64,000 nt of DNA. Origin: Adiantum capillus-veneris (lineage: Eukaryota; Streptophyta; Polypodiopsida; Polypodiales; Pteridaceae). Position 1 is the stretch's first letter. Every line of letters begins with the position of its first letter. The stretch is taken from positions 152,196,140 to 152,260,139 of the forward strand of contig CM043955.1 in the NCBI GenBank assembly GCA_014529385.2. Reading direction: 5' to 3'. Below, one piece after another: positions 42,145 to 55,592 of this stretch. A model generated the notes under the pieces. The model made no database searches, was not told where the DNA came from, and worked only from the letters and a program-made list of their open reading frames with translations. A program made the position numbers and the translations under genes.

Positions 42145-42963
42145 ACAGACCATCGCTCTGGGCAAGATACAGATTATAGGAAGAGAGAACTTGACAATTT
42201 TGGAGCTAAGTACTTTTTAATTACTCATTTTTATTAATAATGATCTTTATACATGTGTACTAATTAACTAATGCAATATGTAATTTAGCTTGAGTGATTA
42301 CATGTATGTTGGGAACGGGAGGTGTTTGGACAATAGAAATTGCCAAGTTGTAATAGGTTTGCATATAATTGCCAAGATATGAAGATGTCAACAGAAGAAA
42401 GGGAAGCACAATATCATATTCTAGGTAAGTATTAGATTATATATAGGAAGTAGATAGGGAATTTCAATGTTCTATGATATTATTGAACCGTGACACTCGG
42501 ATTAGGAGCTTGATTAACATTAGCAGTGTGGGAACAACACTCCAAATAATAATTAAGGTCTTAGAAGGATTACGAGGGATCAAGTTAACACAAAATCCAA
42601 AAAATGAATATAGGCCGGGAAACAACGACACTCGTTCGTGGAGCCACGTGGTGTCTATGAGAAAAATGGCCCAACATCAGGCTAGTGCTCACCATTTACA
42701 AACTGCGTGGATCTTTGGTCTCATCACACAGTTAATTGGACGCTCTCTCCTCTCCTCTCTTCTCTCACACCGTGTTGGTGTAGCACTCCACTCTAGGAGG
42801 TGCGTCTACACGTGCGCTCTCACTCTCTATCTCTCTCTATTCGTGTATCATGCGATTATGCACTTATGGGATTTTCCAAGTTTGTCGATTAGTCTATTTT
42901 AAGGATTGAAATGTGTTATTTTTGGGTATTCTGTAGGGCAGCCATGCATTCCGTTTGTAGTAG

Positions 42964-42975
42964 TGGTATCAGAGC
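42964..42975 (+). promoter_or_regulatory. Primer binding site 3
   Basis: TGGTATCAGAGC in the third tandem unit. Confidence 0.93.
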
Positions 42976-43573
42976 ACAGACCATCGCTCTGGGCAAGATA
43001 CAGATTATAGGAAGGGAGAACATGACAATTTTGGAGCTAAGTACTTTTTAATTTTTCATTTTTATTAATAATGATCTTTATACATGTGTACTAATTAACT
43101 AATGCAATATGTAATTTAGCTTGAGTGATTACACGTATGTTGGAAACGGGAGGTGTTTGGACAATAGAAATTGCCAAGTTGTAATAGGTTTGCATATAAT
43201 TGCCAAGATATGAAGATGTCAACAGAAGAAAGGAAGCACAATATCATATTGTAGGTAAGTATTAGATTAGATATAAGAAGTAGATAGGGAATTTCAATGT
43301 TCTATGATATTATTGAACCGTGACACTCGGATTAGGAGCTTGATTAACATTAGCAGCGTGGGAACAATACTCCATATAATAATTAAGGTCTTCGAAGGAT
43401 TACGAGGGATCAAGTTAACATAAAATCCAAAAAATGAATATAGGACGAGAAACAACAGCACTCGTTCGTGGAGGTGGTGTCTATGAGAAAAACGGCCCAA
43501 CATCAGGCTACTGCTCACCATTTACAAATTGCGTGGATCTTTGGTCTCATCACACAGTTAATTGGACGCTCTG

Positions 43574-44219
43574 TTGATGAAATGAGCAGCGAGTCAAGGA
43601 GTAGCACTAATAATGGGAAATGAACAACTTTAAATTGGTCAGCAGCAAATAAAAGCCAAACAAATTGTGCTCTACGTCGGGCTTCAAGCATCAATTGTGT
43701 GTGTGTAGTTCTGTGTGTGCGCACACCCAATCGGGCAAGGCAATCTGTTGACAATCGGGAAATCAAGCCTGGGAGAAAATTTTGGAGTTGCCAGCCCTTG
43801 AGGGTGCACGTCTTGCAAGCCCCCTAACTTCACATCCACCTCTTCTGCCCTCTACCCCGCCTCACCTCCGCCTTGTCTTTGTCAGAGGATGCACATGCTA
43901 TAGCCTTAACACAAGCATGGGACGGAAGCTGTCATTTGGCCTGCACCACTAGTGTGCGCATGCAAACGGGAGATAAACTCCCACCCCTGCAACACTTCAG
44001 CCCCAGCTTTTTGATCACCAAGATTAGCACTTTGAACTAAATTGAATTTCTATTGAGAGCATTTGACATTAAGCTATGACCATACTCACACGAGCTGAGG
44101 TACTTTTAGTAATCAAACTTTCTAAGTACTTTCATATACTCCAAAGTGGTGTCAAACAGATAGTAAATATTTTTACCTTTTATGTCTTTTCTGGTCCATT
44201 GGTCACAAGCACAGAATCG
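43574..44219. other. Unassigned non-coding sequence
   Basis: No gene, LTR edge or tandem repeat is seen. A GT-rich stretch is near 43696. Confidence 0.4.
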
Positions 44220-44412
44220 CCAATTTAGGCAGTGTGTAGATACTCATCTTGGTGCAGATCCGCAGATTTAGGTAGCACATTGATAAACTACAGATTCATA
44301 ATTTTTAAACAATATCCAATGCAGATTTGCTAATTTAGGCAGCATTAGTGCAGATTTGCCGATTTAGGCAGCATGTCTTATTGGTGTAGATTCACTGATC
44401 TAGGCAACACCA
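44220..44412. repeat. Minisatellite with GCAGATTTGCCGATTTAGG units
   Basis: Diverged copies of TGCAGAT(C/T)(C/T)GC.GATTTAGG.AGCA occur near 44215, 44255, 44322, 44350 and 44390. Confidence 0.65.
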
Positions 44413-44434
44413 ATCACAAAATCATGCGATAGTG

Positions 44435-44690
44435 GTTGGCCACCAGGGATTTCATTAACGTAATCACGATTGGGTGATTACGTAAATAACTCTAGTATTT
44501 ACACAAAAAAATCACGTGATTATGTTAATTGTTAATGTGACTTTGATTTTGATCTGCAAAAACCTAAAGAGCCGGTTAGCCCTCTGGGCTTTTTCATTTT
44601 CCCGTCGGGCCCGCCGGGAGTAATTATATATAGTAAATAGTGTGCTAACCCCGGTCTTTTAGCTAGGAAAATCATTGGGGAGTGTATCTG
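44435..44690 (+). mobile_element. Possible hAT-type transposon end
   Basis: It begins CAGGGATTTCATTAACGTAA after TGGTTGGCCAC. It shares several words in order with 16201-16480 and lies 1.3 kb before a hAT transposase remnant on the same strand. No right-hand inverted end was found. Confidence 0.35.
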
Positions 44691-45384
44691 AATGTCGGGT
44701 ATTGTCATCTCCTTGTGAATTGACCTAAGGTTACAGAGTCACAAGTCCTTTTTTTGGGCCGAACGTGATTCTTAATTCGGTAACCTCTTATAAAAAATTT
44801 TAATTTGTTTACTGACATAATGGTATGAAACCAAAACAACTGAAAACTTGGAGAATCATGCTCATTGTGAAGAAGCCATTGGTCCAAATGAGGGCTGTAA
44901 TTGGTTTTAGAAGATGAGCATATGTAAATGACGAGTCGATAGTCAAGGGTCAGATGTTCTCTACTAGTGTACTGGGCATATAAAGATCCTTGAAGTCTTG
45001 CATTTGAGTTGATTTACAGTATAAGAGCTACAATCCTTGATTGGGTTAAAATAGATTTTATATATTGAATTGGTTGCATGGGTGGGCTACAATCCTTCAC
45101 TGGGTACAAGTAGTCCCCAATTGAGTGATTATATTATAGATTTATTTGTGTTAGTTCATGCATTGGTTTATACAGAGAGTGCATTATGTATTACAATAGA
45201 TTATTAGTGCATGAAATGACCAATCATATATTTTATTGCTTTCGTTTGTTTTTTTGTAGCAAATGAAATTAGATGTGTCTTATTGTTGGCAAATCAAAGT
45301 GGACATATAAATTATTATAATAATCATTGCATAGAGAGATTCATAGCATTGTTATAGTTACTAGTGTGGCCGGCGGCCTTCGAC

Positions 45385-45387
<3 letters not shown>

Positions 45388-45432
<45 letters not shown>

Positions 45433-45442
45433 CCCCCCCCCC
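45388..45442. repeat. (CT)n microsatellite with C tract
   Basis: About 21 CT units are followed by a run of about 13 C. Confidence 0.97.
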
Positions 45443-45747
45443 TGCGTGCACACTATCCTCACTGCAGCCAGATAAAGCAAATTGCGACACGTGGCACTGG
45501 AAAACCAGTCTCCTTAATATATAGTATAGATTATGCCATGCATAGACTACATTGCAATGTGTATGGTTGCTCACAATATAGGTGATCGATATGTGGATTG
45601 ACTAGCGTGCATTGAAAATCTCATATTGTGCATGATGGTTACTTTCATATTGAATGGTTTTTAAATTATAATATATATTGAAAATAAGAAAAATGTTTCA
45701 AAAACTGAACATCTTGTTCTTTTCTCTTCAGTTTGAATTTAAAAGCA

Positions 45748-47845
45748 ATGGAGCAAAATGTGGGCACAAGTGGTAGGAAGAAGCCAAAGAATCAAAAAGC
45801 TCCTGGCAAAGAGTGGGATTATGCTCACAACATATGCGGCCGATATATGGAGTGGCAATGTAAATTTTATCACACAACAAAATCAAGTGGTGCACCACAT
45901 AGTAGGGATCATTTTTTGGGTAGCGCTAAAAACAGTTGTAAGAAATGTGAACGTTCTCAGGCACCTGTAGTTGCAAAGCGTTTGAGAGAAGAGATCGCCA
46001 AAAAGGGTGGCAAGAGACAACAGATATATAGCTCTATGTCTTCGAGTCAAGAGTTCCCAAAGCCAAATATTAACTCCGCAGATCCCGTAGTGACGCCAAC
46101 TAATCTTGGAGAACAACCTGCGCAAGGAGAGGAAATTCCAGGCAGTGTTCCTTTTAAACGTCACAATGAAGGTGGACTTTGTCAAATGCGTCAAAAATCA
46201 TTACATCAACGCTTTCGAGTGCAGTCTCTAGAAGAAGCACAAACAACACTCGCCAAAGCAATATTTTTTACTGGAAGTGCTTTGGTCATGGTAGACAGCA
46301 ATCATTGGAAGGCTGCTTGGAAGAAAATCGGTGATTTTGGTCCAGGATCTCAATGCACTGTTGGTGTATCTCAATGCACTGTAGATGAAATAGAAGAGAA
46401 TTTGATAATAGATCTGGAGGTTGAATTACAAGGAGAACCACAACACTCAGACTTAGAACCAGATAACAACACAATTGATTTAATATAGCTTGAGAGTAGA
46501 ATGAGTAAATGTCAAAAACCATTGTAAAAGACCTTGTATTCAAATGTGTTTTGAGTAATTACAATGCTTCATATTTGCGATAGTACATAGTTTGTCACGA
46601 TATTACATAGTTTTTCAATCTCAATTGTGTTTCCTTGAAGCATCATCTGGAAAATCAATTGAAGCAAAGTATCCAGAGATTACATGGGTTCCATGTGATT
46701 CCCACACTTTGAATCTTCTCTTAAAGAAATTTGGAAAAGTTCCTTCTATTGAGAAAACTCTTCTAGATGCAAAGCACTTGGTTAAGTTTATAAAAGAGCA
46801 TTCATTTTCTTACGCTCTATTTAGAATAAAGTTCCCAAAAAAAAATTTACAGTTTTTTTTGTGACCCATTTTGCGAGAACGTATTACGTTCTCTATACAC
46901 TACAGCAGGTTGAAGCAGCCTTTGTTGAAAAAGTGGCAAATAGAAGATGGGACATTTTTCTTGATAAATATCCCAAGTATGAACCTGTTGCTTCCAAATC
47001 CTAAAAGCTTGTAAAATATCTTGTTTTTTGGAGAAATGTAGACAAAATTATTAATGTCACACAACCCTTCACTCATTTGATACGATTAGTGGACAAAGAA
47101 TCCTCGATCTTTGGACGGGTTTACTAGTACATGCATGAAGCCTCTTGCAGGTTAAAAGATTGTACATATTATGCAGGAAAAGAGAAATCCATGATGATGT
47201 TTTTTGTCAAAAGATGATGGGAGCAACAACATACTCCTTTACATGGAGCAGGGTTCGTCTTAGATCCCAAGTTTGAGATGCACAATCAATCTTCAAGCAA
47301 TGAAGTGATCATTGATTTCAAGAATGTTTGTGGCCAACTATTAGGCAATGTGGATGAACAGGTGGAACACTCACAGAAGACGACCTGTACTAGCAGAGAT
47401 GGAATATTTTGGGATCCTTGGCATATAGATGCTATCAAGACAATGAGCGTACCAGTATAGTGGGAAGAGTATGGTGGAGAAAAAGTGGAACTTCAACATG
47501 TGGTTGTGAGTATTTTTTTTTGTTTCCTCAAGTGGTAGATGTGAAAGAAATTGGTCTTCATTTGCTTTCATCCATACTAAAAAACAAAATCAATTAATTC
47601 CTAAACAAGATTCGAACTTGGTGTATGTATTTTGTAGCATGTGACTTATGCATAAGCCAACGAAGCTAGCCACACGTGCCATCGAAGAAATATTTGGACA
47701 CTTTCAAACACACAAAGAGATTAAAAATGAGATCAACTTTGATGATGAAATGGAATGGAACTCGAAAGATATTGATTCGGAATGTTCAGATGTCGAAGAA
47801 ATTGATGACATGGTGCCTGTGATTGAGGGGATGGATGAGCTATAA
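45748..47845 (+). pseudogene. hAT-family transposase remnant
   Basis: The first frame (45748-46488) starts MEQNVGTSGRKKPKNQKAPG and holds a decayed BED-type zinc finger: EWDYAHNICG, then WQCKFYHTTKSSGAPHSRDH, in which the second cysteine is Tyr and a histidine is altered. VAKRLREEI follows, typical of plant hAT proteins. At 46640-46830 a DUF659-like segment appears (YPEITWVPCDSHTLNLLLKK, AKHLVKFIKEHS). Further fragments run through 46960-47460 with stops, and an acidic C-terminal end (EEIDDMVPVIEGMDEL) closes at 47845. The product would cut and paste its element. Several stops and shifts show it is dead. Confidence 0.72.
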
Positions 47846-47904
47846 TGTTTATAATATATTCTCAATTAATTTTTTAATGCAAAATTTGTGTGGAGTTTAG
47901 CTTC

Positions 47905-47908
<4 letters not shown>

Positions 47909-47945
<37 letters not shown>
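47909..47945. repeat. (CT)n microsatellite
   Basis: About 18 CT units just after the hAT remnant. Confidence 0.95.
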
Positions 47946-47947
<2 letters not shown>

Positions 47948-48251
47948 CTCTTCCTTCCTCTCTCATTGTCTCTCTTTCTTTTCATCTTCTTTCTATCATT
48001 GTTGAAAAGAGGGAGGGAGACACAATAAAATTTACACAGTTGCAACATCCGATATGTTCATTTGATCCAACAAATAGAGATTTACATATCAAAAAGAGAT
48101 TTTAGTTACAAATCTTGAGATTAAAGATAAAAAAAGAGCTCATTATTGTTTGGGATATTTAATTTAGATCATGGACTGGATCCCCTAAAATATCAAATGC
48201 GCAAAATTTTAAAATGTTGACTTGGACCCTCCTTGCCTATCTCTTCTTCGA

Positions 48252-48530
48252 TTACATGCCCATATCTTGCCTCTCATACCATGCCAACTTTCTCCCTAGC
48301 TGTGATATACGAGCGTGCAGTATGGATGGGGTCTCTCCTTGAATTTCCAAATCCACGCCTTGGGTTACAAGCTGCTCAATGATTGCGATTTCTTCTAGAA
48401 AATATGTGTAACCTCTTTTGCGAGGAGGGTCTTCTAGATTGGCTTCCAAGGCATGAATCTTCTTGGATGGGCATCCATTGCCAATGCCTCCTGTACTAGG
48501 ATGATTGTTCCAATCTACTTTGAGCCGCAA
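48252..48530 (-). CDS. Unassigned 92-codon ORF
   Basis: It reads MRLKVDWNNHPSTGGIGNGC, then GYTYFLEEIAIIEQLVTQGV and ILHARISQLGRKLAWYERQD. The composition is protein-like with a helical C-terminal end. No family is recognised. It could be a gene fragment carried by an element. No upstream partner is visible. Confidence 0.3.
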   Translation of the reverse strand: MRLKVDWNNHPSTGGIGNGCPSKKIHALEANLEDPPRKRGYTYFLEEIAIIEQLVTQGVDLEIQGETPSILHARISQLGRKLAWYERQDMGM

Positions 48531-48755
48531 TACATAATAGTATTAGCATTGTTGCACAAAGTAAATTGCCACTTGATTATTATTTGGTGGCAATCTATAG
48601 ACTTGAAAAAATCTTGAAAGGATATTTCTTGCAAGGACAGTGTGTTTCAAATCTAAAAATTTTAAGGGAGTGGAAGCCTTAGCTTTTCCACTGTCTCAAA
48701 ACAATGTATTATGTACAAAATTATTTAGGCATAGCTGTCTGCTTCCTATAATTCA

Positions 48756-49441
48756 TGTTAGGAAATATGACGTGGCTAAGTAGATAATTGAGTACATTAC
48801 TTAATGGAGAGAGATAACTTACACACACAAGAGATTATAGAGTAGAGAGAGAGAGAGCGTGCACATGATATACGTGATTCACCCAATGTGGGCTACGTCT
48901 ACAGGAAAACAACCACTCAATGGCTTTAGTACTTCAAACAAGAAGTAAGTTACAAAGGGATTATACCGTTTTGGAGCTCCGACCATGCTTCACTCTCACC
49001 ACCTCACATCAACTTCATAAAGCACCACAATTCTTCACAAATCTGTTTTTGTGTGTAGAAGAGTCCTCCTTTTATAGGCCAAAAGGACTGCTCTCTCTCA
49101 TGAGAGGCAGCCATGTGTAGACGCCCTTGTGTAGATAAGTCCAAATCGGACCCTCCAATCCGCCCATGTGTGGCCACCCTTGAGAAGACAACTTCGCTTT
49201 TGAATTCGGCCACCAGCCACCACCCATTGACTTCTACCACTAGCCACCGGTCATTGACTACCGGCCACCGATCAATTGGCCAAATGACCGGTTGTTTTTC
49301 AACCACTTTTTGGCCGCCGTCCGGCCATAATATTTCGACGAAAAGGAATATTCCGGTAAGTGATTTTGTTTTGTGGCCGTGAAAAATTTTGGTTTCTGGC
49401 AGAGTGATTTTTTTTTCCAGTGAGTGATTTTTCATCACACA
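48756..49441 (-). repeat. Possible LTR (about 686 bp)
   Basis: The outer end on the plus strand is TGTTAGGAAATATGACG; the other end is CATCACACACA. On the minus strand a TATAAAAG box lies near 49076, and purine-rich GAGGAGAAGCCAT (plus-strand 49442-49454) abuts TGTGTGTGATG, like a polypurine tract. No partner LTR or primer site is in the window. Confidence 0.4.
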
Positions 49442-49454
49442 CAATGGCTTCTCC

Positions 49455-50377
49455 TCATAATGGGGGCCTTACAAATGTGCATTTTTCCACATAAAATTAC
49501 AAGGGTTAAATCAAGCTCCATAATTAACAATTCAGTGGCTCCCCTTGAAGTTTTGATTTTTCCTATTGGGATGCAACCAAAGTGCTGAGATCTCCTTGAG
49601 ACACCCGCATCTCTTCCTCTTTGTAAATTTGTTGTGCCAATGCGTGATTAAGCAAAGGATTATTAGGTTGTTGTGTATTATGGTCGGGAGAAATATCTTC
49701 TACATCTAAAATGCAAAGCAATAAACTTTAATGAGTGAAGCCTTAGCACTTAGAAAAGAGAGATGGTTTAAAGGATTTTGGCGATCCAACTTGAAATACT
49801 TTAAAACCCTAACTTGGAGAACTTTAAAAAATTAAATGAAAATACGATTAAAGATCTAGTTTGAAATATTTGCACACATTGCACACCATTAATGGCAAAA
49901 AATATTGTTACTGGTTTAATCATCAACAGGCCTCAAGCAAAATTTGGTTACAGCATGATAGCCAACATTATGGGCTCCATTCAAAAAAAGGATTAAATCC
50001 TATATTTTAGGCCTATCTAAGGGTTTGGATAATTTTCCGCTGGAAAAATGTTTGTTTCCATTTCGCAAAAAATTGCACTTGAGAACCTTAGAGGGCTCTG
50101 AAATACACACAACCAAGAATTTAAGAATATATGAGAGACTATATATATCAGATGCTTTGGTGAAAGGAGGAGGATTGGTGGTGATATTTTTCGGGGTAGT
50201 CCACGGATAATCTTGCTGGAATTGAGCTCTCATTTGAGGGTTGAGATTTGGCAGCTTGGGAAATGTTGACAAAGTGTTTGGTGGTGTACTTTGTCCTAAT
50301 CCATGATCCCATACACTCCTCGCTCAGAAAAATATAGTGGAATATTTCTAGTGTGTAGAACATTGTGAATGAAATCA
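49455..50377. other. Non-coding region
   Basis: No coding or repeat family is recognised. AT-rich. Confidence 0.4.
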
Positions 50378-50920
50378 TGACGTGATGTTCAGCAACATCC
50401 AAGAGGGAAGGATACCTAGCCATCTTTGCAGTGTGACACGATGGCCAACAATAGCCAGACATGGAGAATCTATTAAACCGAGTCTTCCTTTACTGGATGC
50501 AGTGGTCAATAACAACAACCACGAAGAAAGGATGTAAGATAGCTAGTCCCTCCCTGCAGTGCGATAGCTAGTCTCTCCGTGCAGTGTGACTTGGTGGTCA
50601 GCAACAGCCAGACATGGGAAATCTCATTGCACATCCTAAGCTACTCCGTGTAGTGCAACATGAAGGTCAACAACAGTCAAGGACAAAGCATCTAAAACCT
50701 AAACCCCCCTTGTAGCATGTCACAAGGGTCAACACAGTCAAGGACGGGTTTCTAAACTCTCTCTCTCTTTGCAGTGTGACAGGGGGGTCAACATAGTCAA
50801 ATATCGCACTAACCTGCAAACTAACACTCAGGTACGAGCAAAGCTCCACAACAACAGCAATAGCAAACACAACATCAAAGAAAAAAACATAAAATTGAAG
50901 CAGAAGTGATTATGTGACTC

Positions 50921-51010
<90 letters not shown>
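50921..51010. repeat. (CT)n plus (AT)n microsatellite
   Basis: CT 50922-50960, then AT 50961-51010 with one slip. Confidence 0.95.
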
Positions 51011-51013
<3 letters not shown>

Positions 51014-51028
51014 TGGATTTCACTGTCT

Positions 51029-51052
51029 GCAACAGTTTGAACAAACTATTGC
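51029..51052. repeat. Unit hairpin 1
   Basis: Arms GCAACAGTTT and AAACTATTGC around GAAC. There is one mismatched pair. Confidence 0.85.
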
Positions 51053-52414
51053 CGATAATACGGGTATACATTGTACAATACCTAATTATACGTATAATTT
51101 TTGTTGTACGGATATATAAATGGAACTTAACTTACAAACCCTACTTTTGAACATTCAATTTTCTTTTGATGGAACAATCATTATCTCTGCATGTGGATTT
51201 ATTCATGTGTAGCTCATAATAGGAAAGCTGTTTGAAACACACCCAAACATCCATCCATAAGACTCAAGATTCAAAAGATTTCTATTCACAAGAGTAGGTC
51301 TCTGTTTTGCTCATTCAAACCCTTTTAGGTGCCCAATTTTCTTTATCATTTGGAAACCTTACTGGTCCACGAATATGGCAAGGATGTAGTATAGCTACTT
51401 GCACCAGACACACTCTTTTTCTAGAGTGGATCAATGGCCGACATAAATGATCGTTTGAATCTCCATAAAGAGATAAAACTAGAGCATCATAAATGATTTT
51501 TGATGCTGTCGTGTTTTCTTTGTCTCTACCACGACTGAAGCCTTAAAATACATGAAGCAAATAAAATTAAGGTAGATCTAGAATAGATATAACTTTGACA
51601 TATATGATTGTAAATGGGAAAAACAAAAGATTTCACTAAACAAAAGATCTAACAATATCTAACTCCTCCCTGAAGTATGACAGGGTGGTCAGCAATAGCC
51701 AAAGACAAAAAATATATTAAAACCAATCTCCTTGCAGTGCACCATGGAAATCAGCAGCAGTCAGGGAGGATGAAGGATTTAAAATATCTAGCCCCTCTCC
51801 ATAGTGTGACATTGTGGTCAGTAACAAGCAGAGATGAGAAATTTATTGAATCTAATCAATCTATAGTGTGACGTGATGTTCAGCAAACATCTAAGAGGGA
51901 AGGATACATAGCTATCTTTGCAGTGTGACACGGTGGTCAACAATAGCCAAACATGCAGAATCTATTAAACCCAGTCTTCCTTTAGTGTGATGCAGTGGTC
52001 AACAACAACAACCACGAAGAATGGATGTAAGATAGCTAGTCCCTCCCTGCAGTGCAATAGCTAGTCCCTCCGTGCAGTGCGACTTGGTGGTCAGCAACAA
52101 CAAGACATGGGAAATCTCATTGCACATCATAAGCTTCTGCGACATGAAGGTCAACAACAGTCAAGGACAAAGCATCTAAAATCTAAACCCCCCCGTGTAG
52201 TGTGTCACGAGAGTCAACACAGTCAAGGAAGGGTTTCTAAACTCTCTTTCTCTCTCTTTGCACTGTGACACGGGGGTCAACATAGTCAAAGAGATCGCAG
52301 TAACCTGCAAACTAAAACTCAGGTACAAGCAAAGCTCCACAACAAAAACACTAACAAACACAACGTCAAAGGAAAAAACATAAAATTGAAGCAAAAGTGA
52401 TTACGAGACTCCTT

Positions 52415-52415
<1 letters not shown>

Positions 52416-52502
<87 letters not shown>
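52416..52502. repeat. (CT)n microsatellite at unit end
   Basis: About 43 CT units. Confidence 0.97.
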
Positions 52503-52506
<4 letters not shown>

Positions 52507-52513
52507 TCAGTGT

Positions 52514-52541
52514 CCGCAATAGTTTGAACAAACTATTGCGG
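52514..52541. repeat. Unit hairpin 2
   Basis: Arms CCGCAATAGTTT and AAACTATTGCGG around GAAC. All 12 pairs match. Confidence 0.93.
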
Positions 52542-54083
52542 TGTCTTTTTTTATAAATAAAAACATATTTCAATCAAAATATGTGTCGATCAATATATGT
52601 TTTATTCAGAGATATGCCTATAATACGGGTATACATCATACAATACCTAATTATACGTAAAATTTTCGTTGTACGGATATATAAATGCAGCCTAACTTAC
52701 AAATCCTACTTTTGACAATAGAGTGGGAATCCTGGTAATGCACATTCAATTTTCCTTTGATGGAACAATCATTATCTCTACATGTGGATTTATTGATGTG
52801 TAGCTCAAAATAGGAAAGCTGTTTGAAACACACCCAAACATCCATCCATAAGACTCAAGATTCAAAAGATTTACCTTCACAACAGTAGGTCTCTATTTTG
52901 CGCATTCAAACCCTTTTAGGTGCGCATTTTTTTTAATCATTTGGAAACCTTACTGGTCCACGAAAATGGTAACCACTTTTGATCAAAAATTTAGGGAGCA
53001 AGGATGTAGTATAGCTACTTGCACCAGACACACTCTTTTTCTAGAGTGGATCAATGGCCGACATAAATGATCGTTTGAATCTCCATAAAGAGATAAAACT
53101 AGAGCATCATAAATGATTTTTGATGCTGTCGTGTTTTCTTTGTCTCTACCACGACTGAAGCCTTAAAATACATGAAGCAAATAAAATTAAGGTAGATCTA
53201 GAATAGATATAACTTTGACATATATGATTGTAAATGGAAAAAACAAAAGATTTCACTAAACAAAAGATCTAACAATATCTAACTCCTCCCTGAAGTATGA
53301 CAGGGTGGTCAGCAATAGCCAAAGACAAAAAATATATTAAAACCAATCTCCTTGCAGTGCACCATGGAAATCAGCAGCAGTCAGGGAGGATGAAGGATTT
53401 AAAATATCTAGCCCCTCTCCATAGTGTGACATTGTGGTCAGTAACAAGCAGAGATGAGAAATTTATTGAATCTAATCAATCTATAGTGTGACGTGATGTT
53501 CAGCAAACATCTAAGAGGGAAGGATACATAGCTATCTTTGCAGTGTGACACGGTGGTCAACAATAGCCAAACATGCAGAATCTATTAAACCCAGTCTTCC
53601 TTTAGTGTGATGCAGTGGTCAACAACAACAACCACGAAGAATGGATGTAAGATAGCTAGTCCCTCCCTGGAGTGCAATAGCTAGTCCCTCCGTGCAGTGC
53701 GACTTGGTGGTCAGCAACAACCAGACATGGGAAATCTCATTGCACATCCTAAACTACTCCCTATAGTGCGACATGAAGGTCAACAATAGTCCAGGACAAA
53801 GCATCTATAATCTAAACCCCCTTGTAGCGTGTCACGAGGGTCAACAAAGTCAAGGACGGGTTTCTAAACTCTCTCTCTCTCTTTGCAGTGTGACACGGGG
53901 GTCAACATAGTCAAAGAGATCGGACTAACCTGAAAACTAACACTCACGTACAAGCAAAGCTCCACAACAACAGCACTAGCAAACACAACTTCAAAGGAAA
54001 AAACATAAAATTGAAGCAAAAGTGATTACGAGACTCCTTGCTCTCTCTCTCTCTCTCTCTCTCCCCCCCCTAGATGTCAGGAT

Positions 54084-54111
54084 CCGCAACAGTTTGTTGA
54101 AACTGTTGCGG
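54084..54111. repeat. Unit hairpin 3
   Basis: Arms CCGCAACAGTTT and AAACTGTTGCGG around GTTG. All 12 pairs match. Confidence 0.93.
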
Positions 54112-55570
54112 TAACTTTTTTTATAAAGCAAAACATATTTCAATCGAAATATGTGTCGAGAAATATATGTTTTATTCAGAGATATGCCTAAATCCTACTC
54201 TTGAGAATAGAGTGGAAATCCTAGTAATGCACATTCAATTTTCTTTTGATGGAACAATCATTATCTCCACATGTGGATTTATTGATGTGTAGCTCAAAAT
54301 AGGAAAGCTGTATGAAACACACCCAAACATCCATCCATAAGACTCAAGATTCAAAAGATTTCCCTTCACAAGAGTAAGCCTCTCTTTTGCTCATTCAAAC
54401 CCTTTCAGGTGCCCAATTTTGTTTATCATTTGGAAACCTTACCGGTCCATGAATATGGTAACCACTTTTGATCAAAAATTTAACGAGCAAGGATGCAGTA
54501 TAGCTACTTGCACCAGACACACACTTTTCTTGAAGTGGATCAATGCCCGCCGACACAAATGATCGTCTAAATCTCCATAAAGGGATAAAACTAGAGCATC
54601 ATAAATGATTTTGTGATGCTGACGTGTTTTCTTTGTCTCTACCATGACTGAAACCTTAAAATACATGAAGCAAATAAAATTAAGGTAGATCTATAATAAA
54701 TATAACTTTGACATATATGATTGTAAATTGAAAAAACAAAATATCACACTAAACAAAAGATCGAACAATATATAAATCCTCCCTGAAGTATGACACGGTG
54801 GTCAGCAACAACCAAAGGCAAAAAATATATTAAAACCAATCTCCTTGCAGTGCACCATGGTAGTCAGCAGCAGTCAGGGATGAAGGATTTAAAATATCTA
54901 GCCCCTCTCCATAGTGGGACATGGTGGTTAGTAACAAGCAGAGATGAGAAGTTTATTGAATCTAATCAATCTATAGTGTGACGTGATGTTCAAGAACATC
55001 CAAGAGGGAAGGATACCTAGCTATCTTTGTAGTGTGACACAGTGGTCAACTATAGCCAGACATGGAGAATCTATTAACCCAGTCTTTCTTTAGTGTGATG
55101 CACTAGTCAACAACACAACCACGAAGAAAGGATGTAAGATAGCTAGTCCCTCCCTGCAGTGTGATAGCTAGTCCCTCCGTGCAGTGCGACTTGGTGGTCA
55201 GCAACAACCAGACATGGGAAATCTCATTGCACATCCTAAGCTACTCTCTATAGTGCGACATGAAGGTCAGCAATAGTCAAGGACAAAGCATCTAAAATCT
55301 AAACCCCCCTTGTAGCGTCTCACGAGGGTCAACACAGTCAAGGACGGGTTTCTAAACTCTCTCTCTTTGCAGTGTGACACGGGGGTCAACATAGTCAAAG
55401 AGATGGCACTAACATGTAAACTAACACTCAGGTACAAGCAAAGATCCACAACAATAGCACCAGCAAACACAACGTCAAAGGAAAAAACATAAAATTGAAG
55501 CAAAAGTGATTACAAAACTTCTTGCTCTCTCTCTCTCTCTCTCTCTCTCTCTAGATGTCACTGTCACCAT

Positions 55571-55592
55571 CAACAGTTTGAACAAACTGTTG
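55571..55592. repeat. Unit hairpin 4
   Basis: Arms CAACAGTTT and AAACTGTTG around GAAC. The outer CCG pairs are lost. Confidence 0.9.

Larger units (their letters stand above)
41080..43573 (+). repeat. Three-copy tandem array of R-U5-primer site-leader
   Basis: Unit of about 830 bp starts in the CT-rich LTR block (TCTCCTCTCTTCTCTCACACC) and ends at the leader word TTAATTGGA(C/T)GCTCT. Copies run about 41080-41910, 41911-42745 and 42746-43573. Primer sites repeat at 41306, 42133 and 42964. Confidence 0.9.

Noticed and set aside
51677-51871. 64-codon ORF repeated in each satellite unit (51677, 53297, 54790, 56353)
   Set aside because: Conserved only because the units are recent duplicates. 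It spans the 60-bp subrepeats and changes length between units.
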